This document shows positions 26,294 through 35,301 of a stretch of DNA of 64,000 bases, piece by piece. Made by a program: the position numbers and the translations under genes. Source of the stretch: JBPRGG01 sp051418075 (lineage in GTDB: Bacteria > Bacteroidota > Bacteroidia > Cytophagales > Cyclobacteriaceae); assembly GCA_051418075.1 (NCBI GenBank), contig JBPRGG010000041.1, positions 1 to 64,000 of the forward strand, in the 5' to 3' direction. Positions within the stretch are counted from its first letter, which is position 1. Every line of letters begins with the position of its first letter. A model generated the notes under the pieces. It worked only from the letters and a program-made list of their open reading frames with translations, did not search any database and was not told the DNA's origin.

Positions 26294-26964
26294 GCCAGTT
26301 CGGAAGTCCGGTTATTTAAATATTCCACCAGTCCCTGTGGATCCGGAGAATAAAAATCTGCTCCTATTTTATCACTAAATTGTTGATTGATAGGAGCCCC
26401 ACCAATCATAATAGGCGTATCAGGAAAATCAGTTTTGATTTCTTTGATAATTTCCTCCATATTCACCATAGTGGTAGTGAGTAAGGCCGACATCCCCACT
26501 ATGGCCTGGGGATTTTCCTGTAATGCTGCTTTAAATTTATCAGCACTCACATCAGTACCCAAGTCGATCACTTTCCAGCCATTTCCTTCCACCATCATAG
26601 CTACCAGATTCTTTCCAATATCGTGCAAATCTCCCGCTACAGTTCCTACGATAAAAGTGCCTTTTTGCTTAACATCGCCCGATAAAAAATATGGCCTTAA
26701 CTGATCCATTGCAGCAGTCATGGCTTTGGCCGACATCAATACCTGAGGCACAAAGATCTTGTTCTCCCTGAATTTGATCCCCACCTTTTCCATGCCAGTG
26801 ATCAATCCTTGTTTTAAAATCTCATCCGCTTTAACACCCTGATCCAAAGCCTGGCGGGTCAGTTCATCCGCCCCATCCTCCCCTTTCATATTAGGCGGAT
26901 AAGGTGAATTCCGGTTGATCTTTCCGAATTCAATACATTTTGATAAATCTGCTAATATTTCCAT
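26290..26964 (-). CDS. Corrinoid (B12-binding) protein
   Basis: 224-residue methyl-carrier of the MtaC/MtbC/MetH-B12 type. Residues about 25-95 form the helical cap domain (QALDQGVKADEILKQGLITGM). Residues about 100-215 form the Rossmann-like cobalamin domain with GDLHDIGKN, whose His114 is the lower cobalt ligand. The later conserved blocks VGMSALLTTTM and IMIGGAPI, where GG contacts the nucleotide tail, are also present. It carries the methyl group between the two UroD-type proteins. Nine bases separate it from the upstream gene and 4 overlap with the downstream one. Confidence 0.95.
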   Translation of the reverse strand: MEILADLSKCIEFGKINRNSPYPPNMKGEDGADELTRQALDQGVKADEILKQGLITGMEKVGIKFRENKIFVPQVLMSAKAMTAAMDQLRPYFLSGDVKQKGTFIVGTVAGDLHDIGKNLVAMMVEGNGWKVIDLGTDVSADKFKAALQENPQAIVGMSALLTTTMVNMEEIIKEIKTDFPDTPIMIGGAPINQQFSDKIGADFYSPDPQGLVEYLNNRTSELA

Positions 26965-26973
26965 AACATGAAG

Positions 26974-28251
26974 CTATTTGTAATTATTAATGGTTTCGAT
27001 CATGGCTACCAGATTTTCTACCGGAACATTGGCTTGTATATTATGCACCGTATTAAAAACAAAGCCACCATCCTGACCAAATATTTCAATTAATTTTTTT
27101 ACTTCTTCTTTTACTTCTTCCGGCTTTGCATAGGGCAATACCTGTTGGGTATCCACGCCTCCTCCCCAGAACACCAGGTCTTTTCCATAATTCTTTTTCA
27201 ATTGAACCGGATCCATTCCGGCCGCATTTACCTGAACCGGGTTGATAATATCAAAACCAGCTTCAATAAAATGGGGCATAAAGGACTCTACCGCTCCACA
27301 GGAATGTTTCATAGTTTTCCAGGTGGTATGGGTATGGATCCAGTCATTGATCTGCCGGTAATAAGGCAGCCATATTTCATCAAATTGCTCAGGAGAACAA
27401 AAAGTAGAAGTCTGGGTGCCAAAATCAGTGCCACAGAGGAATACCACATCCACATTTCCCCCGATAAATTCCCAGTAACGAGCCAGGTTGTGCAGGGCTA
27501 TTTCAGTCTGACGCTCAAATATCGATTTCACATAATCAGGCCTGATCAGCAAACTCATATACCATTCTGCAATATCCCTGATTCCTTTAGGATGTTTAAG
27601 CTGCATGGCTGGCACCAGGGCAATATCTCCCAGTGCAGTACCTCCCAGGCTGGCCATCACCCCTTTTCCACTGGCCCGGGCAGCCCTGGTAGCTTCCTGC
27701 CAGTACAACAAGTCAGCTTCAGAAACTGGCTTAAACTCTTCCAGGTTATCTTCCACCTTCAACTTATCCTCTTCCACCGGAGGTTGCCTCACAATGGCAT
27801 CAAAAAAATAGCTTTTTTGGGGCATTTTGGCTGATGGAGGAGCCTCGGTATCACCTTCAGGGTATACCAGCAGGTTTCCCTCCTCATCCAGGCTGGTATT
27901 AAAATCTTCCGGCACCAGTACCTCCTGTCCCCAAAAGGTTTGCATGGTTTTCCAGGTTCCATTTAACTTTACCCCCAGCATGTTGGCAGGTCCCATTACA
28001 CCGGCAATATCCAGGCCAATCACCCGGGCCAGATCTTCATCCACTTGACCCAGCATCTGATAAGGTTCAATCACTTTGATGGGCTGTTGAGGCAATCCAT
28101 AATACTGACGTAACTTTTCTATTGCCAGCACATGAATACCTGTTACACCGGTAGAGCCTATATCCACCACCAACCCTTCCGGATCTTGATGGTTAAGTGT
28201 GGCCTTCACTTTTTCCAGGGTGGTCATAACTTTTGGGTTTAATTCTGACAT
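26974..28251 (-). CDS. UroD-family corrinoid methyltransferase
   Basis: First gene of the operon, 425 residues, cytoplasmic. UroD-fold methyltransferase of the kind paired with corrinoid proteins. HSCG (His316, Cys318) gives two zinc ligands; the third position, often Cys, is in FVFNTVHNIQ where His403 may substitute. CGTDFGTQTS (273-282) and NPVQVNAAGMDP are typical of this branch. Likely role: methyl transfer from an unknown donor (a methylamine, betaine or methoxylated compound is possible) onto cobalamin, or onward to an acceptor such as tetrahydrofolate. Donor and acceptor cannot be read from sequence. Confidence 0.88.
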   Translation of the reverse strand: MSELNPKVMTTLEKVKATLNHQDPEGLVVDIGSTGVTGIHVLAIEKLRQYYGLPQQPIKVIEPYQMLGQVDEDLARVIGLDIAGVMGPANMLGVKLNGTWKTMQTFWGQEVLVPEDFNTSLDEEGNLLVYPEGDTEAPPSAKMPQKSYFFDAIVRQPPVEEDKLKVEDNLEEFKPVSEADLLYWQEATRAARASGKGVMASLGGTALGDIALVPAMQLKHPKGIRDIAEWYMSLLIRPDYVKSIFERQTEIALHNLARYWEFIGGNVDVVFLCGTDFGTQTSTFCSPEQFDEIWLPYYRQINDWIHTHTTWKTMKHSCGAVESFMPHFIEAGFDIINPVQVNAAGMDPVQLKKNYGKDLVFWGGGVDTQQVLPYAKPEEVKEEVKKLIEIFGQDGGFVFNTVHNIQANVPVENLVAMIETINNYK

Positions 28252-28374
28252 ATAACTCAGACTTTTCTCGCAGCGATTAAGTTAAAGATTTTTCAGGCAA
28301 TCAGAAAGTTTATATTTGAATATTTATACCGGATTATGTTATGCTATTGGATGGTGCCCGCATTTCCACCCGCC

Positions 28375-28411
28375 GGCCAGCCACACCAATCCTGCCGCGG
28401 CCAAGCTGGCC
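28375..28411 (-). promoter_or_regulatory. GC-rich inverted repeat in the corrinoid operon leader
   Basis: Arms GGCCAGC and GCTGGCC separated by 23 bases, in a strikingly GC-rich block (about 28350-28430) within AT-rich surroundings, 125-160 bases upstream of the first operon gene. It may be a structured leader RNA. I looked for a cobalamin riboswitch (a B12 box near AGCCAGGAGACCTGCC) and did not find one. Confidence 0.3.
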
Positions 28412-28451
28412 CAGGCACAGTTGATCTTAAATCATGCTGTCATGTAAACAA

Positions 28452-28474
28452 CGGGCCATTTCGATCTTGGCCCG
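28452..28474 (-). terminator. GC-rich hairpin after dps
   Basis: Perfect 7-bp arms CGGGCCA (28452-28458) and TGGCCCG (28468-28474), about 30 bases beyond the Dps stop on its strand, followed by a T-poor GTTGTTTAC. Probably the dps terminator, though the weak T run leaves doubt. Confidence 0.4.
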
Positions 28475-28504
28475 CTCCTGCAATGGCAAAAAACTGATTC
28501 CCTG

Positions 28505-28981
28505 TTACTGATTAAGCCAGGCAGAATACATCCAGACCAATTTTTCCTGCTCCCGGATGTAATCACTCATCAGTGCATTGGTGCCTTCATCATGAGCATC
28601 ATCAGATAAATTCAGCAGCTCCCTTTGAATAGATATCAGGATCTTGAATGATTCCAGGATATTGGCTACCGCCTGCATGCCATCAGATACCTCTGAGCTT
28701 TCCTTCACCTGGGAAATTTTGCTGTATTCCGAATATTTGTGCTGAGGAGCATAACCCAGTGTCAGTATCCTTTCCGCTAATTCATCAATTTTTATCAGCA
28801 GGTCATTATACAACTCCTCAAATTTGGCATGCAATTCAAAAAATTTTTCACCTTTGATGTTCCAGTGGTATCCCCGCACATTCTGATAAAAAAGAGAATA
28901 GTTGGCTAACAATAAATTAAGTTTTTCAGCCAGGTTTTGAGCTTTGCCCTGGTCTATTCCAATGGCATTTAAATTCTTCAT
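28505..28981 (-). CDS. dps: Dps-family ferritin-like protein
   Basis: 158-residue mini-ferritin that oxidises and stores iron in a 12-subunit shell and protects against peroxide. The intersubunit ferroxidase ligands have the exact family spacing: His39, His51, Asp66, Glu70 (YHWNIKG, FELHAKF, IDELAERI). The Lys/Arg-rich N-terminal tail used by some members to bind DNA is short here (MKNLNAIGIDQGK), so DNA binding is uncertain. It lies upstream of the corrinoid operon in the same direction but is separated by 253 bases and a hairpin, so it is probably an independent unit. Confidence 0.92.
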   Translation of the reverse strand: MKNLNAIGIDQGKAQNLAEKLNLLLANYSLFYQNVRGYHWNIKGEKFFELHAKFEELYNDLLIKIDELAERILTLGYAPQHKYSEYSKISQVKESSEVSDGMQAVANILESFKILISIQRELLNLSDDAHDEGTNALMSDYIREQEKLVWMYSAWLNQ

Positions 28982-29057
28982 AATGATCTGGGTTTAATTA
29001 AAAAAAGAAATTAGTTTCGGGTTTAAAATTAATATTTTCCGGCTTAATCAGGACTAC

Positions 29058-29645
29058 TTAAACTGATATTAATTGAGTTGCATGCGCTGCCCTGATTCCT
29101 ATCACAATTTCATCAGATGCTAAACCGGATTGCACCGGCAAATGGGGAGAATAATGGCAAATGATGGATGTACCACCCAGACAATTGGTAAATACTTCAC
29201 TACAAATGGGGAAAAATGCATTCTCGATCCTTTTTAGGTTCAATGCTGTCAGCCACCGATCCTGTTTTAAATAAAGCAGATAAACATCAGGAGCCAGCAC
29301 TTCTTCCATTTCTTCTGTTATGCCCATCACTATATTTTTGATGCGGAAAGGTACTTTGGGTAATTTCTTTAAGCTGGTTGTTACCTCTGTAATGGGCATA
29401 TCATGCCTGGCTGCTACCTGCTTAATCATATTTTGTGGCCGTGAAACCCTCTGAAAGATCCTCCGGGCTCCATACTGGCTTATATTTCCCTGATGTATCA
29501 CCAGGGGCAGATCAAAAGAATAATGTAAAGCCTCACAAAAACGAAGCCTTTTGACCGGGTCATTCACAAATACCTGTTCTAGGTTGGCATTGGTTTTTAT
29601 GCCGGAACATTTGGGGCCAAACTTTTCCTTCAATTGCTGTATCAT
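29058..29645 (-). CDS. DUF169-like protein
   Basis: 195 residues, no signal peptide. The pattern FCEALHYSFDLPLVI near the start, GARRIF, and the late TNCLGGTSIICHYSPHLPVQSG followed by ASDEIVIGI resemble DUF169 (ArCR-type) proteins of unknown function. Several Cys (FCEAL, PICSEV, TNCLGG, IICHY) could bind metal or a cofactor. Genes of this family occur beside corrinoid methyltransferases in other genomes, which fits the location two genes upstream of such an operon. Molecular function unknown; family call moderate. Confidence 0.55.
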   Translation of the reverse strand: MIQQLKEKFGPKCSGIKTNANLEQVFVNDPVKRLRFCEALHYSFDLPLVIHQGNISQYGARRIFQRVSRPQNMIKQVAARHDMPITEVTTSLKKLPKVPFRIKNIVMGITEEMEEVLAPDVYLLYLKQDRWLTALNLKRIENAFFPICSEVFTNCLGGTSIICHYSPHLPVQSGLASDEIVIGIRAAHATQLISV

Positions 29646-29807
29646 GCTGCCTTAGATGGTATAAAGATAGTAAATATATTGGTCATATGCTCATTTAAAC
29701 AGTGCATTTGTAAGGCAGGTCCGGGTATTTCCTGAAATGAAAAAATCAGTAAAAACCCTGATGAATTTCAAAGTTCAAACGCCTAATTTTAAAACTTTAA
29801 AACACCT

Positions 29808-29864
29808 ATGAAAAGTTGCATTATACTGACGATTGGTTGCCTGGTCCTAATTTCCGGTTATTGA
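29808..29864 (+). pseudogene. 18-codon signal-peptide-like ORF
   Basis: ATG-initiated frame whose short product (MKSCIILTIGCLVLISGY) looks like the start of a lipoprotein signal peptide and then hits TGA. It may be a gene cut off by a nonsense mutation or a leader remnant; the next gene begins 70 bases later in another frame. Weakly supported. Confidence 0.2.
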
Positions 29865-29934
29865 GGAAAAATACCAGAATAATTTTATGCATGAGATCCT
29901 TGAAGATTTTTTCTGTTTTTCAAAACCTTATGAT

Positions 29935-30846
29935 ATGAATATTAAACTATTCACAGGTCTTATACTGACCTTTTCAATAAATCTAAACCTAAATGCTCAA
30001 AATACCGGAAAGGTAGATTATAAGTATTTAGGGATATCTTTTCAAATCCCAGATGGCTGGATAGGCCAGGAAGCAGGTGAAGGATACCTGGTGGGTTCCA
30101 ATACAGTTTCCGGATTTGCCTACATTATTCCACACCAGGAAAAATCACTGGAGGCTCTGAAACAACAGGCTCAACAAGGCATTCAGGATAATAATGGCAC
30201 AGCCCTGAGACTGGCAGGCGAGCTTAAAACGTCAGGATCCAATGCCATAGCGGCTGAATTTTCCGGCACCCTGGAGTGGCAGCCAGTTAAAGCCTATCTT
30301 ATTGGTATGGTCAACCCTCATGGCCAGGGTATCACCATTATGGCCGCAGCAAGCCCAGCCGATTATAATCAGGCACATCAGGATCTGGCCCAACAATTGG
30401 CTGGCAGCATGTCTTTTTACCAGCCGGAACAATCTCAGGCGGTAGCGGAATGGCGACAAACCCTGAATAATGCCAAACTCACCTACATGGATTCCTATTA
30501 TAGTTCCGGATCTTCTTACGGTGGTTATTCTACCGGGGGAGGATACAGTGATAAAGTAGAAATACACCTTTGTTCACAGGGATTTTTTAAATATGTAAGC
30601 AGCAGCAGTATGAGCATTGACACCGGTGGTGCATTTGGAAATTCCTCCGGAAGCAACCAGGGCGATGGCACCTGGGAGGTAGCAGGCAATGCCGGTGGTG
30701 AGGCTGTCTTGCAATTGAAATTCATGAATGGAGAAGTTCATGAATACACCCTGACTTATGAAAACAAAGGAACATATCTAAATGGCAAAAGATATTATAG
30801 AACCTACGCCAGTGAAGGAGCTGATTATGCCCCGGATTGCTGGTAG
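29935..30846 (+). CDS. Secreted protein, unknown function
   Basis: About 303 residues with a signal peptide (MNIKLFTGLILTFSINLNLNAQ). The first ATG in the frame (29887) would add 16 residues ahead of it, so the ATG at 29935 is preferred. The first half is alpha/beta with GISFQIPDGW near the start, reminiscent of PsbP/DUF1795-like periplasmic proteins. A Ser/Gly/Tyr-rich linker (about 190-205, SSGSSYGGYSTGGGYS) leads to a beta-rich C-terminal domain with GDGTWEV and YLNGKRYYRTY, lipocalin-like in pattern. One Cys lies in LCSQG and one in the terminal DCW. No catalytic signature seen. Confidence 0.65.
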   Translation: MNIKLFTGLILTFSINLNLNAQNTGKVDYKYLGISFQIPDGWIGQEAGEGYLVGSNTVSGFAYIIPHQEKSLEALKQQAQQGIQDNNGTALRLAGELKTSGSNAIAAEFSGTLEWQPVKAYLIGMVNPHGQGITIMAAASPADYNQAHQDLAQQLAGSMSFYQPEQSQAVAEWRQTLNNAKLTYMDSYYSSGSSYGGYSTGGGYSDKVEIHLCSQGFFKYVSSSSMSIDTGGAFGNSSGSNQGDGTWEVAGNAGGEAVLQLKFMNGEVHEYTLTYENKGTYLNGKRYYRTYASEGADYAPDCW

Positions 30847-30861
30847 AGATAGAAAAATGAA

Positions 30862-31497
30862 TTATTTCTTGCCGAAAAGATCTTTCAGTCCTTCCAAAAG
30901 ATTGCCAGAGGACTGATCATTTCGCCTTTTCTGTCTTTCCTTTTTCCTTTTAATCCGGGCCTTCAACCTTTTTTTCTTTTTCTGATCCTTGATCTTAACC
31001 AATACCGTCCGGGCCGAAATGCCCACTTGCCCCCTAAAAAACTCTTCTCTGCCAGTGATATTAATATTAGGTTTATAATCCAAAGAAATGACAGTATTTA
31101 AAATGGTCATTTCCAGCCCTACCATCAGGTCAGCGCCCACCGTCTTGTTTCCATAGGTATGGGTAATTTGTCTGCTTTCCGGATCTTTGATGTAACTTTC
31201 CTCTGTTCCGGTAGATAAGCCTATCCCGTAGTGATAATTAAACCTTTTGGAAAATATCGGTTTATGCTGCTTTAACAAGAAGTGAGCTGTGGTATTTTTA
31301 GAGAAATCTGATTGCAGGATAGCTTCTATAGTCAAATGTTTTAATAGCCGCTGCTCTCCAGAAATTCCGATACTGCGGTAATATTCATTATTGCCAAATC
31401 TTAATCCGAGCGAAGTGCCATATCGCTGCCCCCATACAGGTGACTGGATCAAGATGAAAATAAAAGTGCAAAAAATGAACGAGCAGGTTGTTTTCAT
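30862..31497 (-). CDS. Small outer-membrane-like protein with a Lys/Arg tail
   Basis: 211 residues. Signal peptide to SPVWGQ, then alternating strands (YGTSLGLRFGN, FNYHYGIGLSTGTE, TVGADLMVGLEMTI, TVISLDYKPNINITG) that suggest an 8-stranded outer-membrane barrel. Unusually, after the last strand comes an extremely basic stretch of about 30 residues (KDQKKKKRLKARIKRKKER and more) and a short amphipathic end (LLEGLKDLFGKK). Such a tail should lie in the periplasm or bind nucleic acid, peptidoglycan or LPS. Convergent with the preceding gene, 15 bases apart. Unknown function. Confidence 0.6.
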   Translation of the reverse strand: MKTTCSFIFCTFIFILIQSPVWGQRYGTSLGLRFGNNEYYRSIGISGEQRLLKHLTIEAILQSDFSKNTTAHFLLKQHKPIFSKRFNYHYGIGLSTGTEESYIKDPESRQITHTYGNKTVGADLMVGLEMTILNTVISLDYKPNINITGREEFFRGQVGISARTVLVKIKDQKKKKRLKARIKRKKERQKRRNDQSSGNLLEGLKDLFGKK

Positions 31498-31708
31498 ATC
31501 AATAATTATCGGGTACGTCTTAATAAAACAGATTTAAAGAGAAGATATTGCTTTTACCATCATAATGATTGCCCGTTTCCGGTCATGATTGTCCAGAATC
31601 GCACTTTGCCCCCATTGCATTTCAGCTATAACAGACTGATAGTACATAATTAACATTGTGGCACGGTATTTTAGAAGGATTAAAAACTCCTGGATAAATT
31701 AAAAAGAA

Positions 31709-34027
31709 ATGCTTAAAATCAACCTGCTTACCTTCCTGCGCCACTTTAAGAAAAACAAAACCATTTCCTTAATAAATGTGTTTGGACTGACCATCGGGTT
31801 AACTACAGCCGTATTATCCATATATTTTTCATATCATGAACTGACTTATGAAAGTTATCATCAAAAGGCCGATCAGATCTACCGGGTTTATACTATAGGT
31901 AATTTTGGCAGTATTGATAAAATCCCTACAACGTTCAGCCAGGTAGGAACAGATTTGACTTCCTATCCGGAAATCAATAAAACCGCCCGTACCAGAACCT
32001 TGTCTGCGATAGGATTTCTGCAGGATCAACCAATAAAAGAAAATAATGTCATGCTGGTTGACCTTTCTGCTTTTTCAATGTTTAATTTTGAAATAATAAA
32101 AGGAACCCAACCCACAGGCCCTTCCCATGTTCTTCTGGCAGCAAAAACTGCAGAAAAGTATTTTGGCCGGGATAACCCGGTGGGAAAACCGCTGACCTTA
32201 AAAATAAATGGTACAAAATATCATTTTGATGTGTCAGGTGTATTTAAAGACTTTCCATCAAACACACACCTGAAAAAGACATCGATCATTATACCTCTTG
32301 AATTTGCCAGAACACTGAATTGGGATATTAATGACTACCAAAGTACCTCTTATGGTGTTTATGCCCTGACAAATCCCGGAACTAATTATAAAGCATTAAA
32401 TCAAAAGATAGCCGCCACCATGAACATACCGGTTCAAATTGAGGACATCCGGATTATACTTGAACCTATAAAACGTATTTATTTGTACGAAAATATTCAG
32501 GAAAATGCAGCAGTAAACCTTGTTATGCTATTGATTGGCGGGTTCATAGCTTTGTTTATTTCATGTTTTAACTACATTAACCTGAACACCATTTTATTTA
32601 CTACCAGAGGACAAGAAGTGGGTATCAGAAAATCATTCGGAGCCAGCCGCTGGTCCATTTTCTACCAGTTTTTATCCAATACCTTTTTTAATACCCTGAT
32701 CAGTTTTTTGCTGGCATTGGTCATTTTTTATTATTTATTACCCCATTTCAATACCATCTTCGAAACCGAAATCAGTTTAATCCCAGATGGTAATGTGCTA
32801 CTGTTGCTATTAGCAGTTTTCCTGTTCACAGTATTACTGTCCGGCTTTTATCCCTCCCTGATTCTTTCCCGGGTGCAACCAGCCACTTTGTTAAAAAGCA
32901 ATACCAGTCAAGGACCAGGCAGGAACAGGGCTGTGAATTTTCTGATTTCAGTACAGTTTGTTGTAGCTATCATTCTGCTACAATTTCTGCTTATTTCAGA
33001 AAAACAGAACCAGCATATGATGAGTGAAAACATTACCGGATTTAATGGAGAAAATATATTATGCATCAACGGGTATCCCTGGGGTGATTTGAATTCTGTC
33101 AAAAACGAACTATTGCAGGTCTCCGGTATTGAAAAGGTTTCCTGGGGTAATACCATACCTTCAGTAGGCTTGTCTATGACGCCAGATTGGAAAGAAGAAG
33201 GAAATAAAGAAATGGTTTGCCGGATATGGGCAGAAGCAGATTACCTGGATATTTTTGAAATTGAACTATTGGAGGGCACATTCTTCAAACCGGTGAATCA
33301 GTCCCAGGACTTAAAGCAAGTGGTGATAAATCCATTAACAGCTCAATCACTGGGATATGAACAACCCATAGGCAAGACAATGATGATCGAAGACCAAAAT
33401 TATGAAATCATTGGTTTAGTAAACAACTATCAGGCGGTCCCTCCCATTTTTCAGGATATGCCGCTGATCATCAATACATCAGGTCCACAAAACGAGTATC
33501 TCCTGATCAAAATCCAACCTATGGAACAGGATCATACCATCCAGCAGGTTAAACAGGTTTTAACCAAATTTAACCGGGAGCAACCCATAGACCTTTCGTT
33601 TTACCAGGAGCATACCCAGGAATTGGCCAAATCATTTTATGCCACAGCTATAATTGCAGATGCCTTTACCATTATCATCATTTTCAATGCTATGATGGGA
33701 TTATTTGGCCTTTCTTTTTTCATGTCAGAGAAAAAAAACAAAGAAATTGGTATTCGAAAGTTTTGTGGGGCTTCAATACCTCAGATCATCTGGAAATTAA
33801 TGAAAAAATTTATACGACTCTTGCTCATTGCCTTCACCCTGGCCACTCCCATCTCCTACTTATTAAGTTATGGCTTTATTTCTAATTTTGCCAGAAAAAT
33901 AGAAATAACACCCGGTTATTTTATAGCAGGTGGGCTTTTGGCATTCTTGATGCTGGTGGTTTCAGCCGGCTGGAAAATTTGGGAAGCTGCCCGTAGAAAT
34001 CCGGTGCAGGCATTGTCCTATGAATAA
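31709..34027 (+). CDS. FtsX/MacB-type ABC transporter permease
   Basis: 772-residue inner-membrane permease of the type usually annotated in Bacteroidota as antimicrobial-peptide transport permease. Two FtsX halves: first helix about 20-40 (SLINVFGLTIGLTTAVLSIYFS), a large periplasmic MacB-like domain, three helices about 280-390, then a repeated unit with helices about 405-425, 655-680, 710-735 and 745-765. The GIRKSFGA and GIRKFCGA motifs are the conserved cytoplasmic loops of each half. No ATPase gene adjoins, so it must pair with one elsewhere. Likely exports or extracts a lipid, peptide or toxin. Confidence 0.9.
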   Translation: MLKINLLTFLRHFKKNKTISLINVFGLTIGLTTAVLSIYFSYHELTYESYHQKADQIYRVYTIGNFGSIDKIPTTFSQVGTDLTSYPEINKTARTRTLSAIGFLQDQPIKENNVMLVDLSAFSMFNFEIIKGTQPTGPSHVLLAAKTAEKYFGRDNPVGKPLTLKINGTKYHFDVSGVFKDFPSNTHLKKTSIIIPLEFARTLNWDINDYQSTSYGVYALTNPGTNYKALNQKIAATMNIPVQIEDIRIILEPIKRIYLYENIQENAAVNLVMLLIGGFIALFISCFNYINLNTILFTTRGQEVGIRKSFGASRWSIFYQFLSNTFFNTLISFLLALVIFYYLLPHFNTIFETEISLIPDGNVLLLLLAVFLFTVLLSGFYPSLILSRVQPATLLKSNTSQGPGRNRAVNFLISVQFVVAIILLQFLLISEKQNQHMMSENITGFNGENILCINGYPWGDLNSVKNELLQVSGIEKVSWGNTIPSVGLSMTPDWKEEGNKEMVCRIWAEADYLDIFEIELLEGTFFKPVNQSQDLKQVVINPLTAQSLGYEQPIGKTMMIEDQNYEIIGLVNNYQAVPPIFQDMPLIINTSGPQNEYLLIKIQPMEQDHTIQQVKQVLTKFNREQPIDLSFYQEHTQELAKSFYATAIIADAFTIIIIFNAMMGLFGLSFFMSEKKNKEIGIRKFCGASIPQIIWKLMKKFIRLLLIAFTLATPISYLLSYGFISNFARKIEITPGYFIAGGLLAFLMLVVSAGWKIWEAARRNPVQALSYE

Positions 34028-34218
34028 AAGCGAATTTTTCCTATTTAACTACTTGATACAGCCTGATATCCGGAAAAATGCCATCATATCAAATAACATA
34101 AATGGGCTAAACTATAAATAGAAGGCTGATTTAGAAAACTGTCTCTTAAGTTTTATTGAAGGTCTGAGTATTTAAACATTTATCTGTCTAAAAGCATTAA
34201 TATTGTTAAATTTGATCA

Positions 34219-35301
34219 ATGCCTAAAAGATTAAAGAAAATGTTTATTTGGATTGCCGGAGGTGTAGGAGGATTAATCATCCTGTCCTCTTTAATTGGTT
34301 TCTTAATTTCTGCCCCCAAATATCAGGGACCAAAATCAGACCATTTTAATGGAAAAAAATTTTTCAATCCCAACCAGGTAGAAGCCAAAGGCTTTGCAGC
34401 TGTATTTAAATGGTACCGGCAGAGAGATCAGGGTGAATGGAAAGAACTAACTGAAGTATCACAAGGACCTCCTCCACCTGATCGTATTGACCAAAGTAAA
34501 GCCAGAATAACACTGGTAAACCATTCCACCGTATTGGTCCAGCTGTATGGCCTCAATATTATTACGGACCCCATCTGGAGTCAAAGGACCAGTCCCTTTG
34601 AGTGGGCCGGACCTAAAAGAATGAGACCTCCGGGAATAAAGTTTGAAGATTTGCCCCCTATTGATTTAGTGATTATCAGCCATAATCACTACGACCATCT
34701 GGATCTTCCTACTATGAAAAAAATCTATCAGCGATTTAAACCTACAGTATACGTGCCGTTGGGTGTAGGCAAATTTCTGAACAACAAGGGAATAGACCAA
34801 ACGGTAGAAATGGATTGGTGGGATGAAAAAGATCTTTCTGACCAGGTAAAACTATTGTCTGTACCAGCCCAGCATTTTTCCGGACGGGGTACCCTGGACC
34901 GGGATGCTACCCTCTGGAGCGGATATGTGATCAAAACTCCAAAAGGCAATGTGTTTTTTGCCGGGGATACCGGATATGGCTCTTTTTTTAAAGACATTGG
35001 CCAACGATGCGATCCCATAAAAATTTCCTTGATCCCGATTGGTGCCTATCAGCCCCGGTGGTTTATGTCACCCATCCATGTATCTCCGCAGGAAGCAGTT
35101 CAGATACACCAGGATGTTCAATCAGAAGTAAGCTTTGCCATACATTATGGCACTTTTCCTCTGGCCGATGACGGGATGCTTGATCCGGTGATTGATTTGG
35201 CCAGGGCCAGAAATGAAAAGGATATTGACGAGCATGATTTCCAGGTCTTAAAAGAAGGATTTGGCCAGGAAGTTTTATGGGATGAATCATCCAAAGATTA
35301 G
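34219..35301 (+). CDS. Metallo-beta-lactamase-fold hydrolase (NAPE-PLD/RomA-like)
   Basis: 360 residues with an N-terminal membrane anchor (about 10-30) and a metallo-beta-lactamase domain. Metal motifs: SHNHYDHLD (HxHxDH), AQHFSGR, FAGDTGY and the final His in AIHYGTFPL. The WTDPIW-like NIITDPIWSQRTSPF and PIGAYQPRWFM blocks are typical of the NAPE-phospholipase D/RomA/UlaG-like branch, so phospholipid or phosphodiester cleavage is possible. Membrane anchoring fits a lipid substrate. Function otherwise inferred. Confidence 0.85.
   Translation: MPKRLKKMFIWIAGGVGGLIILSSLIGFLISAPKYQGPKSDHFNGKKFFNPNQVEAKGFAAVFKWYRQRDQGEWKELTEVSQGPPPPDRIDQSKARITLVNHSTVLVQLYGLNIITDPIWSQRTSPFEWAGPKRMRPPGIKFEDLPPIDLVIISHNHYDHLDLPTMKKIYQRFKPTVYVPLGVGKFLNNKGIDQTVEMDWWDEKDLSDQVKLLSVPAQHFSGRGTLDRDATLWSGYVIKTPKGNVFFAGDTGYGSFFKDIGQRCDPIKISLIPIGAYQPRWFMSPIHVSPQEAVQIHQDVQSEVSFAIHYGTFPLADDGMLDPVIDLARARNEKDIDEHDFQVLKEGFGQEVLWDESSKD

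Noticed and set aside
27145..27834. Long plus-strand open frame (229 codons) opposite the first corrinoid-operon gene
   Set aside because: It is fully antisense to a well-supported methyltransferase gene, and its product shows no family pattern; it is a codon-usage shadow.
24932..28251. Uroporphyrinogen decarboxylase of haem biosynthesis
   Set aside because: Both UroD-fold proteins are coupled to a corrinoid protein and carry HxC or Cys zinc-type motifs of methyltransferases; no haem genes are near.
28252..28504. Cobalamin riboswitch before the corrinoid operon
   Set aside because: The conserved B12 box and the nearby conserved loop could not be found on the minus strand, only generic GC-rich hairpins.
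34207..34214. TAAATTTG as a -7 element for the metallo-beta-lactamase-fold gene
   Set aside because: It lies only 4 bases before the ATG and has no -33 partner; in such AT-rich DNA it is expected by chance.
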